64,000 bases of DNA from SVQP01 sp045603085. Its GTDB lineage: Bacteria > Bacillota > Clostridia > Oscillospirales > CAG-272. This document shows positions 17,027-25,157 of the stretch, in pieces. A program made the position numbers and the translations under genes. The notes below the pieces were generated by a model that saw only the letters and a list, made by a program, of their open reading frames with translations, was not told where the DNA came from and did not search any database. How positions within the stretch are numbered: the stretch's first letter is position 1; each line of letters starts with the position of its first letter. The DNA is taken from assembly GCA_045603085.1 (NCBI GenBank), contig JAZULL010000100.1:7352-71351 (forward strand), read 5' to 3'.

Positions 17027-18280
17027 TTACCACTGATCACTCTCATCCTCGGGAATGACCTCCTTGATGGCGGCGATGGCACATTCGATCATGCTGTCGT
17101 CGGGCTCAAGCACGGTAATGTGCTGCAGCCAGACGCCGGGCAGAGAGATCAGACGGGTCAGGAAATTGTCGTATCTGCCTGCCAGCTTGAGCAGCTCGTA
17201 GCCAATGCCCATAACCAAGGGGAGCAATACTAAGGATATGCCGGTACGTACCAGAGTGGGAAGAACGGTATGAATGGGAGCCAGCATCTCTTTCATGGTG
17301 CCGCCGAAAGCGGCAACAAAGGTGGGCTCGATAAAGAAGGAAACGAACACGTTGACCAGCACCATCAGAATCAGGAAGGACGTGCCGCAGCGAGGATGGA
17401 ATCTTCTCTGCTTGCGCACGTTCTCCACGGTCAGCTCAAGGCCGGCCTCATAGCAGAAGATCGACTTATGCTCTGCACCGTGGTATTGGAAGGTGCGGCG
17501 GATGTCCTTCATCAAGGAAACTGCCGCCATGTAGCCAACCACGATGGCGATCTTGAACACACCCTCGATCAGCGAGCGGATAAAGGACTCAAGGATCATA
17601 TTCTCGGGCTTGAGCGCGGGGATCAGACCTACGATCAGGTCGTAGAGTGCGGTGGGCACGAACTTGAACAGCACGATGGCCAAACCCAGACCCAGTACAA
17701 CGCCAAGGATCATGACCAGCGTGGTGGTCAAAGACGCGCCGTCCACCTTCTTTTCCTTCTTGCCCTTCTCTCCCTCGGACTTGGGGGCTTCGGGTACGGT
17801 GACGGGATCTTCGATGGCAGGAGTCTCCTCTACGGTGGGAGTTTCCTCTACGGCGGGGGTAGGCTCGGGTGCGGAAATTTCCTCGGCTACGGGTGCTTCT
17901 TCCTGCACAGGCTCTTGCTCTGTGGCGGGCACTTCGCCCTTTCGAGCGGCTTTTTTTGCGGCCTTAGCGGCCTTTTTGGCCTCGGCCTCGCGGCGCATCT
18001 CCTCCTCTGCCTCCTCAAGACCTGCGATCTCGGCAGAGCGCATCAGGCACTTGTAGCCCTGGATCATGGACATGGCGAAGTTATACACGCCGCGCACTAC
18101 GGGGATCTTGGTGATCAGAGGGGTATTGGTGGCGTTCTGCTTAATCTCAAGTACAATTTCACCCTCGGGATTGCGCACCGCCATGGCTGTCTTTTTGGGT
18201 CCTCGCATCATAATACCCTCCATCAGGGCCTGGCCGCCGATGGAAGTCTTTTTGCAAGGAGGACATTTATCTTTTTTCAT
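17027..18280 (-). CDS. DUF1385 (YqhQ-like) membrane protein with an acidic, Pro-rich insert
   Basis: 417 aa. The DUF1385 start is clear: TSIGGQALMEGIMMRGPKKT near residue 11, and later AEHKSIFCYEAGLELT and HPRCGTSFLILMVLV. About five hydrophobic segments follow residue 190. Residues about 100-190 form an insert first rich in Ala/Lys/Glu, then in repeated Pro-Glu-Thr (for example PAVEETPTVEETPAIED), longer than in the family members I know. The start at 18280 follows GGAGGT and begins MKKDKCPPC; ten upstream codons in frame are rejected. First gene of the nagB operon. Function unknown. Confidence 0.85.
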   Translation of the reverse strand: MKKDKCPPCKKTSIGGQALMEGIMMRGPKKTAMAVRNPEGEIVLEIKQNATNTPLITKIPVVRGVYNFAMSMIQGYKCLMRSAEIAGLEEAEEEMRREAEAKKAAKAAKKAARKGEVPATEQEPVQEEAPVAEEISAPEPTPAVEETPTVEETPAIEDPVTVPEAPKSEGEKGKKEKKVDGASLTTTLVMILGVVLGLGLAIVLFKFVPTALYDLIVGLIPALKPENMILESFIRSLIEGVFKIAIVVGYMAAVSLMKDIRRTFQYHGAEHKSIFCYEAGLELTVENVRKQRRFHPRCGTSFLILMVLVNVFVSFFIEPTFVAAFGGTMKEMLAPIHTVLPTLVRTGISLVLLPLVMGIGYELLKLAGRYDNFLTRLISLPGVWLQHITVLEPDDSMIECAIAAIKEVIPEDESDQW

Positions 18281-18383
18281 ATATCTACCTCCAAATAAGG
18301 AATATGACATAATATATCACGTTACATAATAGCATACGTTTATTAACATGATATGAATTATTTGCACCTTTTTCGTTTTCTGC

Positions 18384-18412
18384 TTGACTTTCGGAAGATT
18401 TTGGGATATAAT
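18384..18412 (+). promoter_or_regulatory. Sigma-A promoter of yajC
   Basis: TTGACT (18384-18389), 17 bases, TATAAT (18407-18412). It gives a leader of about 30 bases before the yajC start. Confidence 0.8.
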
Positions 18413-18449
18413 AGTTTCGTATGTGAAAACTCTCAATGGAGGATAAAAA

Positions 18450-18779
18450 ATGAATTTTTCGGCATTATTGAACCTGTTTGGCGGTGAAGGCGGCAGCGGT
18501 CAGATAATCATTACCATCATCATGGTGGTAGCATTTATCGCAATTTTCTATTTCTTTATGATCCGCCCCCAGAAGAAGCAGGAAAAAGAAGTCAATGAAA
18601 TGCGTAACAGCCTCTCTGTTGGTGACGAGATCACCACCATCGGCGGCATCATCGGTAAGGTCGTCAGCATCAGAGAAGAAACTGTTGTCATCGAGACCAG
18701 CCATGACCGCACCAAGATCCGTTTGCTCAAGAGCGCGATCAGTAAGGTTGACGTCAAGGCAGAGGACGCACAGAAGTGA
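18450..18779 (+). CDS. yajC: Preprotein translocase subunit YajC
   Basis: 109 aa. A single N-terminal membrane helix (about residues 20-40, IITIIMVVAFIAIFYFFM) is followed directly by the family hallmark IRPQKKQEKEVNEMRNSL. A small soluble domain with VGDEITTIGGIIGKVVSI and a charged end complete it. YajC associates with SecDF and the Sec channel. GGAGG lies before the ATG. The downstream TIGR04086 gene is a frequent neighbour of yajC in Clostridia. Confidence 0.95.
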   Translation: MNFSALLNLFGGEGGSGQIIITIIMVVAFIAIFYFFMIRPQKKQEKEVNEMRNSLSVGDEITTIGGIIGKVVSIREETVVIETSHDRTKIRLLKSAISKVDVKAEDAQK

Positions 18780-18783
18780 CATA

Positions 18784-18851
18784 AAAACGGCTCCGTACTC
18801 ATATAGTATTACCAAAACACGGTAATATTATGGATACGGAGGCGTTTTTTT
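18784..18851 (+). terminator. Long hairpin terminator that contains the next gene's ribosome site
   Basis: A stem of nearly 29 bases: left AAAACGGCTCCGTACTCATA..., right ...ATGGATACGGAGGCGTTTTTTT. It has a few mismatches and a seven-base loop. The right arm holds CGGAGG (18837-18842), the ribosome binding site of the gene starting at 18852, so the RNA hairpin would hide it. Confidence 0.75.
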
Positions 18852-19352
18852 ATGAATACAAACAGCAAGGGGCGTTCCCTTTTACCCATGCAGGCGCGCA
18901 CGCGCGAGAAAACCCGCCCCGAAAGCGGCGGGCTTGTGCGCGGCGTTTTGTACGGTCTGGCATTTTGCGCGGTGACCGCCTTGGCATCTTTGCTTGCCGC
19001 GGCGGCTATTGCCTACGCCTCGCCCGACCCCGACGCGCTGACCCTGCCGCTGGGCTTTGGCGCAATGGTGCTGTCCTGTCTGGCGGGCGGGCTGGGCGTG
19101 GGACTTGGATGCCGCTCGGGCGTGCTGGTCAGTTCCCTGCTTTCGGGCTGTGCATTTGTGGGGCTGAGCCTTTTGCTGAGTATGTTTTTTGGCAGCGATC
19201 TGCGCCAATCCTTGACGCTGGGGCTTGGACTTGGCGCGTCCTTCGGCATTCGCGCGGGGCTGATTGCACTCTTTTGCGCGGCGGCCATCCTGACCGCACA
19301 GATCAAGGACAAATTCTCAAACCGTCCGCACGGCAATCGACGGCATCATTGA
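18852..19352 (+). CDS. TIGR04086 family membrane protein
   Basis: 166 aa, with a basic N-terminus (residues 1-25) and four hydrophobic Gly/Ala/Leu-rich segments between about 30 and 150. The tail is short, basic and His-rich (PHGNRRHH). Size, topology and position after yajC match the TIGR04086 family, whose function is unknown. The start follows GGAGG by nine bases, with that site inside the terminator stem of yajC. A longer frame from 18830 in another phase is a shadow. Confidence 0.8.
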   Translation: MNTNSKGRSLLPMQARTREKTRPESGGLVRGVLYGLAFCAVTALASLLAAAAIAYASPDPDALTLPLGFGAMVLSCLAGGLGVGLGCRSGVLVSSLLSGCAFVGLSLLLSMFFGSDLRQSLTLGLGLGASFGIRAGLIALFCAAAILTAQIKDKFSNRPHGNRRHH

Positions 19353-19366
19353 TAAGGTATAAAGAA

Positions 19367-19395
19367 CGCACCTGCCTTGTGGCAGGTGCGCTATT
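19367..19395. terminator. Bidirectional terminator between convergent genes
   Basis: A perfect stem CGCACCTGCC / GGCAGGTGCG with a TTGT loop, followed by CTATTTTATT on the + strand and TTCTTTAT on the minus strand. It ends both the yajC unit and the long lipoprotein unit. Confidence 0.85.
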
Positions 19396-20439
19396 TTATT
19401 GATCGTAATATGCAGATTCAATATCATAATCCTCAACGCGGAGGTCGCCGGGATCAAACCACAGTTCAATACCGCCACCTTCGGGGTACCAACCCTCACC
19501 GCTTGTAAGCGATCCGGGAACCTTGGGAGTGCCCCAAGCACCCAAAACGTTGCCTTCCTGTTCCTGACGGTCAATGTAACAGACCAGCATGACAACCTTG
19601 AGGTTATCCGAATCAATTCCAAGGCCGTCCAAGCTATTGACTCCCAGCTTGGCAAGTGCATCACCCGCCAAGGTTTCCCACGGAATGGCAAGCTCGGCGA
19701 TCCAGCCCGTGCCGTCTTGCTTGACTTTGGTCACGCCCTTCAGGCCGCCCTCCTTGGAGGATAATACATAATCGACAGTTGACGCGGCATCGTCTTTGAT
19801 GCACTGCGCGGTCAGATTCACAGAGCCGTCCTCTTGCACTCCAAAGGAATAGAATACAGCGCGCTCATACTCACCGCTTTGGCCGAAAACTCCGCCAAGA
19901 TCCAGCTGAATCTGGAAGGCGTCACCGTTGTACGTATCGGTTGCGCTGTACGCGGGGGTTATGTCGCGCACGTCAAAGGCAATATACATATACTGAGTGT
20001 CACAGCTGACGTACATGGTAAAGCCGTCGCTCTCACCGATCTCACCCATCCAAGGGTCAAGATTGCTCGCATCAAAGTCTTGTTTCCAGCAATCGATCCA
20101 TGACCACTCACTCAGGTCACCGTCCAAGACAAGCTGGGGGGCAGGTTCAATGCAATCGGGCGGGTAGGTGTCGGTTTCACAGCCGACCGTGTCGTCAACG
20201 GGATAATCAACGGGCGGCTCGGTCGCGATCTCTGTCCAGGTTTCGATGTCGATCGCAACGTCGGTCTGCACGTCCGGATAGGGCTCGACGGGGGGAACCA
20301 AGATCACGTCGTCACCATGATCAACGTCCACACCGTAATTTCCAAAAATCTCCGCAATCAACCCGTTGCCCATATCACAGCCCGCAAAGCAGGTTGCGCA
20401 CAGCGCAAGAAATATTCCAAATGCAACTATTTTTTTCAT
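19396..20439 (-). CDS. Lipoprotein 1 of the five-gene cluster, with CBM9-like domain
   Basis: 347 aa. The lipobox is CFAGC with Cys near residue 21, followed at once by the shared signature CDMGNGLIAEIFG. Residues about 35-105 are an acidic Pro/Thr/Val-rich spacer with TWTEIATEPP. From about 107 comes a sandwich domain that looks like the CBM9/DOMON type used in carbohydrate binding: LVLDGDLSEWSWID, MYVSCDTQYMYIAFDVRD, YNGDAFQIQLDLGG and a closing GGIELWFDPGDLRVEDYD. Last gene of the unit. A surface carbohydrate-binding role is inference; the ligand is unknown. Confidence 0.75.
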   Translation of the reverse strand: MKKIVAFGIFLALCATCFAGCDMGNGLIAEIFGNYGVDVDHGDDVILVPPVEPYPDVQTDVAIDIETWTEIATEPPVDYPVDDTVGCETDTYPPDCIEPAPQLVLDGDLSEWSWIDCWKQDFDASNLDPWMGEIGESDGFTMYVSCDTQYMYIAFDVRDITPAYSATDTYNGDAFQIQLDLGGVFGQSGEYERAVFYSFGVQEDGSVNLTAQCIKDDAASTVDYVLSSKEGGLKGVTKVKQDGTGWIAELAIPWETLAGDALAKLGVNSLDGLGIDSDNLKVVMLVCYIDRQEQEGNVLGAWGTPKVPGSLTSGEGWYPEGGGIELWFDPGDLRVEDYDIESAYYDQ

Positions 20440-20463
20440 GCAAAGCTCCTTTCTTTCCGGGGG

Positions 20464-21219
20464 TTATCCCTCGGTGGTCTCTTCAACAGCAGGTGCATCG
20501 GTCATATCCTCGACGGGCAGAGTTTCGGGCGGCATGGGATAGATATCGTCAATGTCACCCTCCGTCAGATCCCCCTCAACCGCCTCCAGATTCACGGTCA
20601 GCGACTGCATCATGACCCAGCCGTCAAGCTGTACCTCTGTCGCATTGACGTACAGATAGACCTCGTTATAGCCAACGCTCAGAGAATCCAACGGAATTTC
20701 AAGGAAAAAGCTGTGCAGGTAGTCGCCTTGGATCGGGTCATGGCCCCCGGGAAGATCTGACCATGAAAAATCATACTTGCCGCACGCGCTGTCCGGAATG
20801 TTACATTCATAGCTGATGGCCTCGGAGTAGTAATACGCCGCATAGGCCTTGATGACCAGCGTAGCACCGGGTGCATAAGGCACCGACAACGATCCGTTCC
20901 AATCAAGCAGATCCTCATAGCTCATCAGCTCTCTGACACTGCCGTCTGCGTACGCCACGTAGGCAGTCAGATATTCCATCTCGGAAAGCTTGGGGATCAC
21001 ATATTCGATATCGGTCCATATTTCGGTCCACGTTTCGGGTATGGTTTCAACAGGCATGGGTGCGGGCTCGATCGGATCGACCAACACGTCTCCACCGGGC
21101 ACGTAGTTCCCTACGTTGTCTCCAAAGATCTCTGCGATCAGGCCATTGCCCATATCACAGCTGCATAGAAAGGTCAGACACAAAGCTGTCAGAATACATA
21201 CTGCAATAATTCTTTTCAT
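20464..21219 (-). CDS. Lipoprotein 2 of the cluster
   Basis: 251 aa. The lipobox is FLCSC, then the shared CDMGNGLIAEIFG, identical to lipoprotein 1. A short acidic spacer includes ETWTEIWTDIEY. A compact beta-rich domain starts near residue 80 (YVAYADGSVRELM). Its last strand pair, GYNEVYLYVNATEVQLDGWV, matches the end of lipoprotein 4 (DGWVM). The C-terminus is acidic and Thr/Pro-rich. AAAGGAG precedes the ATG. The gene lies 26 bases from its upstream neighbour. Likely a cell-surface protein; no family recognised. Confidence 0.7.
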   Translation of the reverse strand: MKRIIAVCILTALCLTFLCSCDMGNGLIAEIFGDNVGNYVPGGDVLVDPIEPAPMPVETIPETWTEIWTDIEYVIPKLSEMEYLTAYVAYADGSVRELMSYEDLLDWNGSLSVPYAPGATLVIKAYAAYYYSEAISYECNIPDSACGKYDFSWSDLPGGHDPIQGDYLHSFFLEIPLDSLSVGYNEVYLYVNATEVQLDGWVMMQSLTVNLEAVEGDLTEGDIDDIYPMPPETLPVEDMTDAPAVEETTEG

Positions 21220-21245
21220 ATAAGTGCTCCTTTTCTGATCGTATT

Positions 21246-21983
21246 TTATCTGATTCCCTCGGCCTTGATAACCTCCAGCTCGCAGAAGCGGTAGGTAAAT
21301 CCTGTTTGCTCATTGTGCGCCCAGAGATAGATGTGCTGTGCACCAAGCTCCAGCTCTTCGGCAGGAATCGAAACGTAGAACGCGGCCGCATACGTACCGC
21401 CCACCTGCTCTACCCGTTCTGTAATCCCGGGTGTTGCCTCGGCGGAGAAAGACTCACTGTAAACCGGCTCGGAATCCTTATCAAAGGAATAGCCGAACTG
21501 CATGTCGTCCACGCCTACCATCGCGATCCATCCGCCGTAGGAGATGGAAAGATCACCCTCCAGCACAACGCCGGCCCGATCGGGCTCGTCGCGGGTATCA
21601 TCATAATAATAATTTTCGGTCATTCCTTCGCCACCGTCTAAAAATTGTACGTCAATACAGTTGATCACGACGTATACAGCCATAGGCTCTTGTACGGGTG
21701 GCAGGGTGCAACAATCGTCTTCCCACGTTGTCTCATCACCCTCGGTCCAAATTTCGGTTTCGGTCGCGATTTCGGTCTCGGGATAGTAGTACCCGCCATG
21801 GTGATCGGGATCGGTGCACTCGCAGATAAAACGGTCGGTATCTGTGGTGGGCATCTCGATCACGGCATCAACTTCCTTGTATTGCTCTCCGAAAAGCTCT
21901 GCGATCAGTCCTCCGCTCAAATCACAGGAGGCCAGCATGACACACAGCAGTACGACTGCAAGAAAACCGGCTAATTTCTTCAT
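21246..21983 (-). CDS. Lipoprotein 3 of the cluster, with CxC-HH motif
   Basis: 245 aa from the ATG at 21983, placed after AAGGAGGAG; the longer frame from 22028 adds an implausible hydrophilic extension before the signal peptide. The lipobox is MLASC, then the shared CDLSGGLIAELFG. Near residue 51 is CECTDPDHHGGYYYP, closely matched in lipoprotein 5, which could bind a metal. An acidic stretch with EIWTEGDETTWEDDCC is followed by a beta-rich domain (YGGWIAMVGVDDMQFGYSFD, then AAFYVSIPAEELELG). Function unknown. Confidence 0.7.
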   Translation of the reverse strand: MKKLAGFLAVVLLCVMLASCDLSGGLIAELFGEQYKEVDAVIEMPTTDTDRFICECTDPDHHGGYYYPETEIATETEIWTEGDETTWEDDCCTLPPVQEPMAVYVVINCIDVQFLDGGEGMTENYYYDDTRDEPDRAGVVLEGDLSISYGGWIAMVGVDDMQFGYSFDKDSEPVYSESFSAEATPGITERVEQVGGTYAAAFYVSIPAEELELGAQHIYLWAHNEQTGFTYRFCELEVIKAEGIR

Positions 21984-21996
21984 AAGCTCCTCCTTT

Positions 21997-22584
21997 TTAA
22001 GATTCTTGGGTTGTACTCGGATCGGCACTCATCTCGATCTGAATACGGTCAAACATGACCCAGCCGTCCAACGCGTGGCCTACGGCGTCCGCATGCAGAG
22101 CGATCTCGTTCTCGCCGATCATCAGCACGTCGGTCGGCACGGTCAGGTCAAAGCGGACGATAAAGTCCGCCTCCACGTCGTCGGACACCTCTCCGTCATC
22201 CTTGTTGATTCTGCGGGAGGTGACGTTATCATAGTCAACCTGTCCGTCGGGGGTTCTGTAGTAAAAATTCACGCTGTCCGATTCATTGAAAAACGCGTAT
22301 CCGACAATGTGAAGTGAGCTGACGGCATCCGTACAGGTAAGGTACAAGTCCCATGGCTGTGTCGGCTCCTCTGTGACAAGCATTTCGGTCTGTCCGTCCT
22401 TGTAGGTCACCTCGACGTACACGTAGGTGGACGCCACCAGCTTGGGCACCGGCAGATTGGGATCTGCCGTCAGGTGCACCGTGGAATCCTGCTCCTCACC
22501 CGTTTGGGGCGCAAGTGCTTGGCATCCGGTCAACAAAAGTGCGCAGATAACGGACAAAAGCAACATATAGCGCGGTTTTTTCAT
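21997..22584 (-). CDS. Lipoprotein 4 of the cluster, lacking the shared N-terminal signature
   Basis: 195 aa from the ATG at 22584 (MKKPRYMLLL), nine bases after AAGGAG; the ATG at 22605 has no ribosome site. The lipobox is LLTGC. The sequence after Cys (QALAPQTGEEQDS) departs from the other four proteins. A beta-rich domain follows (YVYVEVTYKDGQTEMLV, IGENEIALHADAVGHALDGW), ending with a DGWVM strand that matches lipoprotein 2, so the two domains are probably related. It sits 13 bases before lipoprotein 3. Confidence 0.7.
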   Translation of the reverse strand: MKKPRYMLLLSVICALLLTGCQALAPQTGEEQDSTVHLTADPNLPVPKLVASTYVYVEVTYKDGQTEMLVTEEPTQPWDLYLTCTDAVSSLHIVGYAFFNESDSVNFYYRTPDGQVDYDNVTSRRINKDDGEVSDDVEADFIVRFDLTVPTDVLMIGENEIALHADAVGHALDGWVMFDRIQIEMSADPSTTQES

Positions 22585-22618
22585 GGCGTTTATCTCCTTA
22601 GCCATGGGATTACTTTGT

Positions 22619-23560
22619 TTAATTGGGGGAAACGGCGATCATCTCATAGGGGTACAGGATCAACACCAAGGACGGATCAATACTGTACGACTTGATCTCG
22701 TTTCCGTTTTTATCCATATCTACGTAAGTAATGTCGATCACGGCGTAGAGCTTTTCTTTTGACAAGTCAAGCTCGGCAAGCGTAGCGCCCACGTTTCGCT
22801 CCAGATCCGCGATCAACAGATCCCATTTCAATCCAAACTCTGCTGTCCAGCCGATCTGCACGATCTTCGCGCCCTCGATCTGGGTCTTCACGCGCACACC
22901 GCCAATGACCGCTTTTTGATTTTCCGAGCCGTCACGGGATGTATAGAATTTTTCCCCGTCGTCGTGCATATCGCCCGGCGCACGTACCGCCACGTCAAAG
23001 CAACCGGTTTCGCATTTCCCAAACGTGTACGACACCGGCTTCAAGGCCTCCGAGCCGGATTGACACAGCTCTCCCAGATCCAGCGTGATCACAAAATGAT
23101 CTCCGTCATACGATCCTATTTCAGAATTTGCAACGGTACGGTCAGAAACGTCAAATCCAAAATAAAGGTATTCACTATCCGTTACCGTATACACGGTAAA
23201 GCCATCCTCATCGGTCAGCTCTCCTTCGGTTGCCAGCAAATCATCCTTTGCAAACGTGCGAGAAAATGCATTCTCCACGTCATTCCAATCCGTCAGATCC
23301 TCTCCATTCGGCGTAAGCTGTTGGATATGGACATCGGGCAATGCAGGGGTGGTCACGGGATAGCCTTCATGGTGATAGGGGTCGGTGCATTCGCACTTGG
23401 TGTTCCAACCACCGTCGGTCGTGTAAATCTCGCCGACCTGGGGATCGATCTCCAGGCTTTGGCCAAACATCTCACCAATCAGTCCTCTTGAAAAGTCACA
23501 GGAGGTCAAAACGGTCAGGCAAAGTACGGTGGATGCGAAAATACACAATGCTCTTTTCAT
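22619..23560 (-). CDS. Lipoprotein 5 of the cluster, CxC-HH motif plus CBM9-like domain
   Basis: 313 aa. The lipobox is VLTSC, followed by the shared CDFSRGLIGEMFG. Near residue 56 is CECTDPYHHEGYP, paralleling lipoprotein 3. From about residue 85 there is a CBM9/DOMON-like sandwich (DWNDVENAF, DGFTVYTVTDSEYLYFGFD, YDGDHFVITLDLGELC), related to that of lipoprotein 1. GGAGG precedes the ATG. First of the five lipoprotein genes, 33 bases after a glycosyltransferase. It combines the modules of lipoproteins 1 and 3. Confidence 0.75.
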   Translation of the reverse strand: MKRALCIFASTVLCLTVLTSCDFSRGLIGEMFGQSLEIDPQVGEIYTTDGGWNTKCECTDPYHHEGYPVTTPALPDVHIQQLTPNGEDLTDWNDVENAFSRTFAKDDLLATEGELTDEDGFTVYTVTDSEYLYFGFDVSDRTVANSEIGSYDGDHFVITLDLGELCQSGSEALKPVSYTFGKCETGCFDVAVRAPGDMHDDGEKFYTSRDGSENQKAVIGGVRVKTQIEGAKIVQIGWTAEFGLKWDLLIADLERNVGATLAELDLSKEKLYAVIDITYVDMDKNGNEIKSYSIDPSLVLILYPYEMIAVSPN

Positions 23561-23593
23561 GAGAATGCCTCCTTACAGAATATTTTTTGTTTT

Positions 23594-24307
23594 TTAGATC
23601 TTAGCCTTTTTGATTCTTCTCTTCATCTTGGTCAGATCGCGCAGCATCTTGAGTGTGTCGCGCACTAAGTTGACCGAGGATTCGCGGTGGTTGATGATCT
23701 TGACGGGAATTTCATGAATGGTCATGCCGTACTTGACCGCCCACAGAATGGCTTCAAAGTCAAATGCGAAGCGATCCACCTCGCATCTGGGGAAGATCTT
23801 CTTGACGGCATCCTGCGTGAACGCCTTGCATCCGCACTGGGAATCCGACAGCTTAAAGCCACCCGCAATACACAGCACCTTGATATAGGTCTTGCTGGCC
23901 AGCTTACGGATAAAGGTGTAGCCCTCGTAGCCGTCCTTGGAGAGATTGCGCGAGCCGATCACCATATCGGCCTCGGGGTGCTCCAGGAATGCATCTCTGA
24001 CGCGCGCGATAACGTCTGTGCCGTAAGCCAGATCGGCATCGGTGAACATGACGTAATCGCCCTTGGCGGCCAGCATGGCGGTGCGGACAGCATAGCCCTT
24101 GCCGCGGTTCTGCTCATAGCCAACCACACGAACCGAGGGCAGGTGCAGCTGCTCTACCAGCTTATCACAGCCGTCCTTGGAGCCGTCGTTGGCAAAAATG
24201 ATCTCATAATCCTCAAAATTGGCCTGCATGTATGCGGACAGCTGTCTTGCGGTGTCCTCAATGATGCTCGACTCATTATACATGGGAATGCAAAGTGAAA
24301 ATTTCAT
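23594..24307 (-). CDS. Family 2 glycosyltransferase (polyprenol-phosphate sugar transferase type)
   Basis: 237 aa, GT-A fold. The nucleotide-sugar site shows CIPMYNESSIIEDTA, IIFANDGSKDG and the metal-binding MFTDADLAYG. Later GSRNLSKDGYEG, SQCGCKAF and DFEAILWA resemble dolichyl-phosphate glucose/mannose synthases. It has no membrane helices. Such enzymes usually charge undecaprenyl phosphate with a sugar, which fits the nearby uppP. A very basic tail (KMKRRIKKAKI) may touch the membrane. Confidence 0.85.
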   Translation of the reverse strand: MKFSLCIPMYNESSIIEDTARQLSAYMQANFEDYEIIFANDGSKDGCDKLVEQLHLPSVRVVGYEQNRGKGYAVRTAMLAAKGDYVMFTDADLAYGTDVIARVRDAFLEHPEADMVIGSRNLSKDGYEGYTFIRKLASKTYIKVLCIAGGFKLSDSQCGCKAFTQDAVKKIFPRCEVDRFAFDFEAILWAVKYGMTIHEIPVKIINHRESSVNLVRDTLKMLRDLTKMKRRIKKAKI

Positions 24308-24333
24308 GACGTTAATATCCTTTTTATTTTTCT

Positions 24334-25155
24334 TTATTTTCTGTATACGTAAAGCAGCATATCTACTTGGGTCGTCAAGCTTTCAAGACCGTCCAGCTTG
24401 GCGCGGTCAAGGGCGGCGGTACGCCAGTAATAGGGGGTCATGGAAAACAGCGCCTGAATGTCGTTCTGCCCCTTGACCGTGATCTCAAAGGTGATGCGGC
24501 AGGTCTCGACGTGCACAAGGTCTGTGGGCAGGTCGGCACGCTCGGCGTTCTCGTATGTGTTCTGATACATCGCCTGCTTGAGCCCCATCAGGTGTCGCTG
24601 TCCCGCTCCCAGAAGGAAGAGGTAGCCGCCGTCGGTCAGCACACGCTCATATTCCTGCTCGGCACACGGTGCGAAGATATTGAGCACACCCTGCACGCTC
24701 GCATCTGCCACCGGCATGGCGTACACCGAGGCTACGGCATAAGCGGCGGCGTCCAGCCCCAGCCTTGCGGCATCCTTTGCGGCGCGCGCACAGCCGAATT
24801 TGGAGAGGTCAAAGCCGATCATGCGATATCCCTTGGCCGCTATGCGGTTGGAATACCAGCCCTGTCCGCAGCCCGCGTCGATCAGCGTCGCGCCTGCGGG
24901 CAGATATTTCTGCACCGTCTGTTCCAGCGCCTGGGCGGCGGGCGCGTAATAGTCCTTTTCCAGAAAGCTTGTCCGCGCGGCTATCGCCTGCTTGGAGTCG
25001 CCTCCGGGGGCATGTCCTGCGGCGAGGTTAACGTAGCCTTCCTTGGCCAAGTCAAAGCTGTGCTTGCCGCCAAGGCAAAGCAGTCGGTTGCCGTCCACGG
25101 CAAGGCCGTTCTTGCAAACGGGACACACCAATTTATCGGTCAGTTTGTGTATCAT
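24334..25155 (-). CDS. rlmA: 23S rRNA (guanine-N1)-methyltransferase, RlmA family
   Basis: 273 aa. The N-terminal zinc ribbon has CPVC (Cys 11 and 14), then Cys 27 and His 31 in CLGGKHSFD. The SAM-binding motif is LIDAGCGQGWYS near residue 92, followed by GFDLSKFGC and the acceptor region NIFAPC. This is the layout of RlmA(I)/RlmA(II) enzymes, which methylate G745 or G748 of 23S rRNA. The start is two bases after the RNase M5 stop, so expression is coupled. Which position is modified is not readable here. Confidence 0.85.
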   Translation of the reverse strand: MIHKLTDKLVCPVCKNGLAVDGNRLLCLGGKHSFDLAKEGYVNLAAGHAPGGDSKQAIAARTSFLEKDYYAPAAQALEQTVQKYLPAGATLIDAGCGQGWYSNRIAAKGYRMIGFDLSKFGCARAAKDAARLGLDAAAYAVASVYAMPVADASVQGVLNIFAPCAEQEYERVLTDGGYLFLLGAGQRHLMGLKQAMYQNTYENAERADLPTDLVHVETCRITFEITVKGQNDIQALFSMTPYYWRTAALDRAKLDGLESLTTQVDMLLYVYRK

Positions 25156-25157
25156 GT

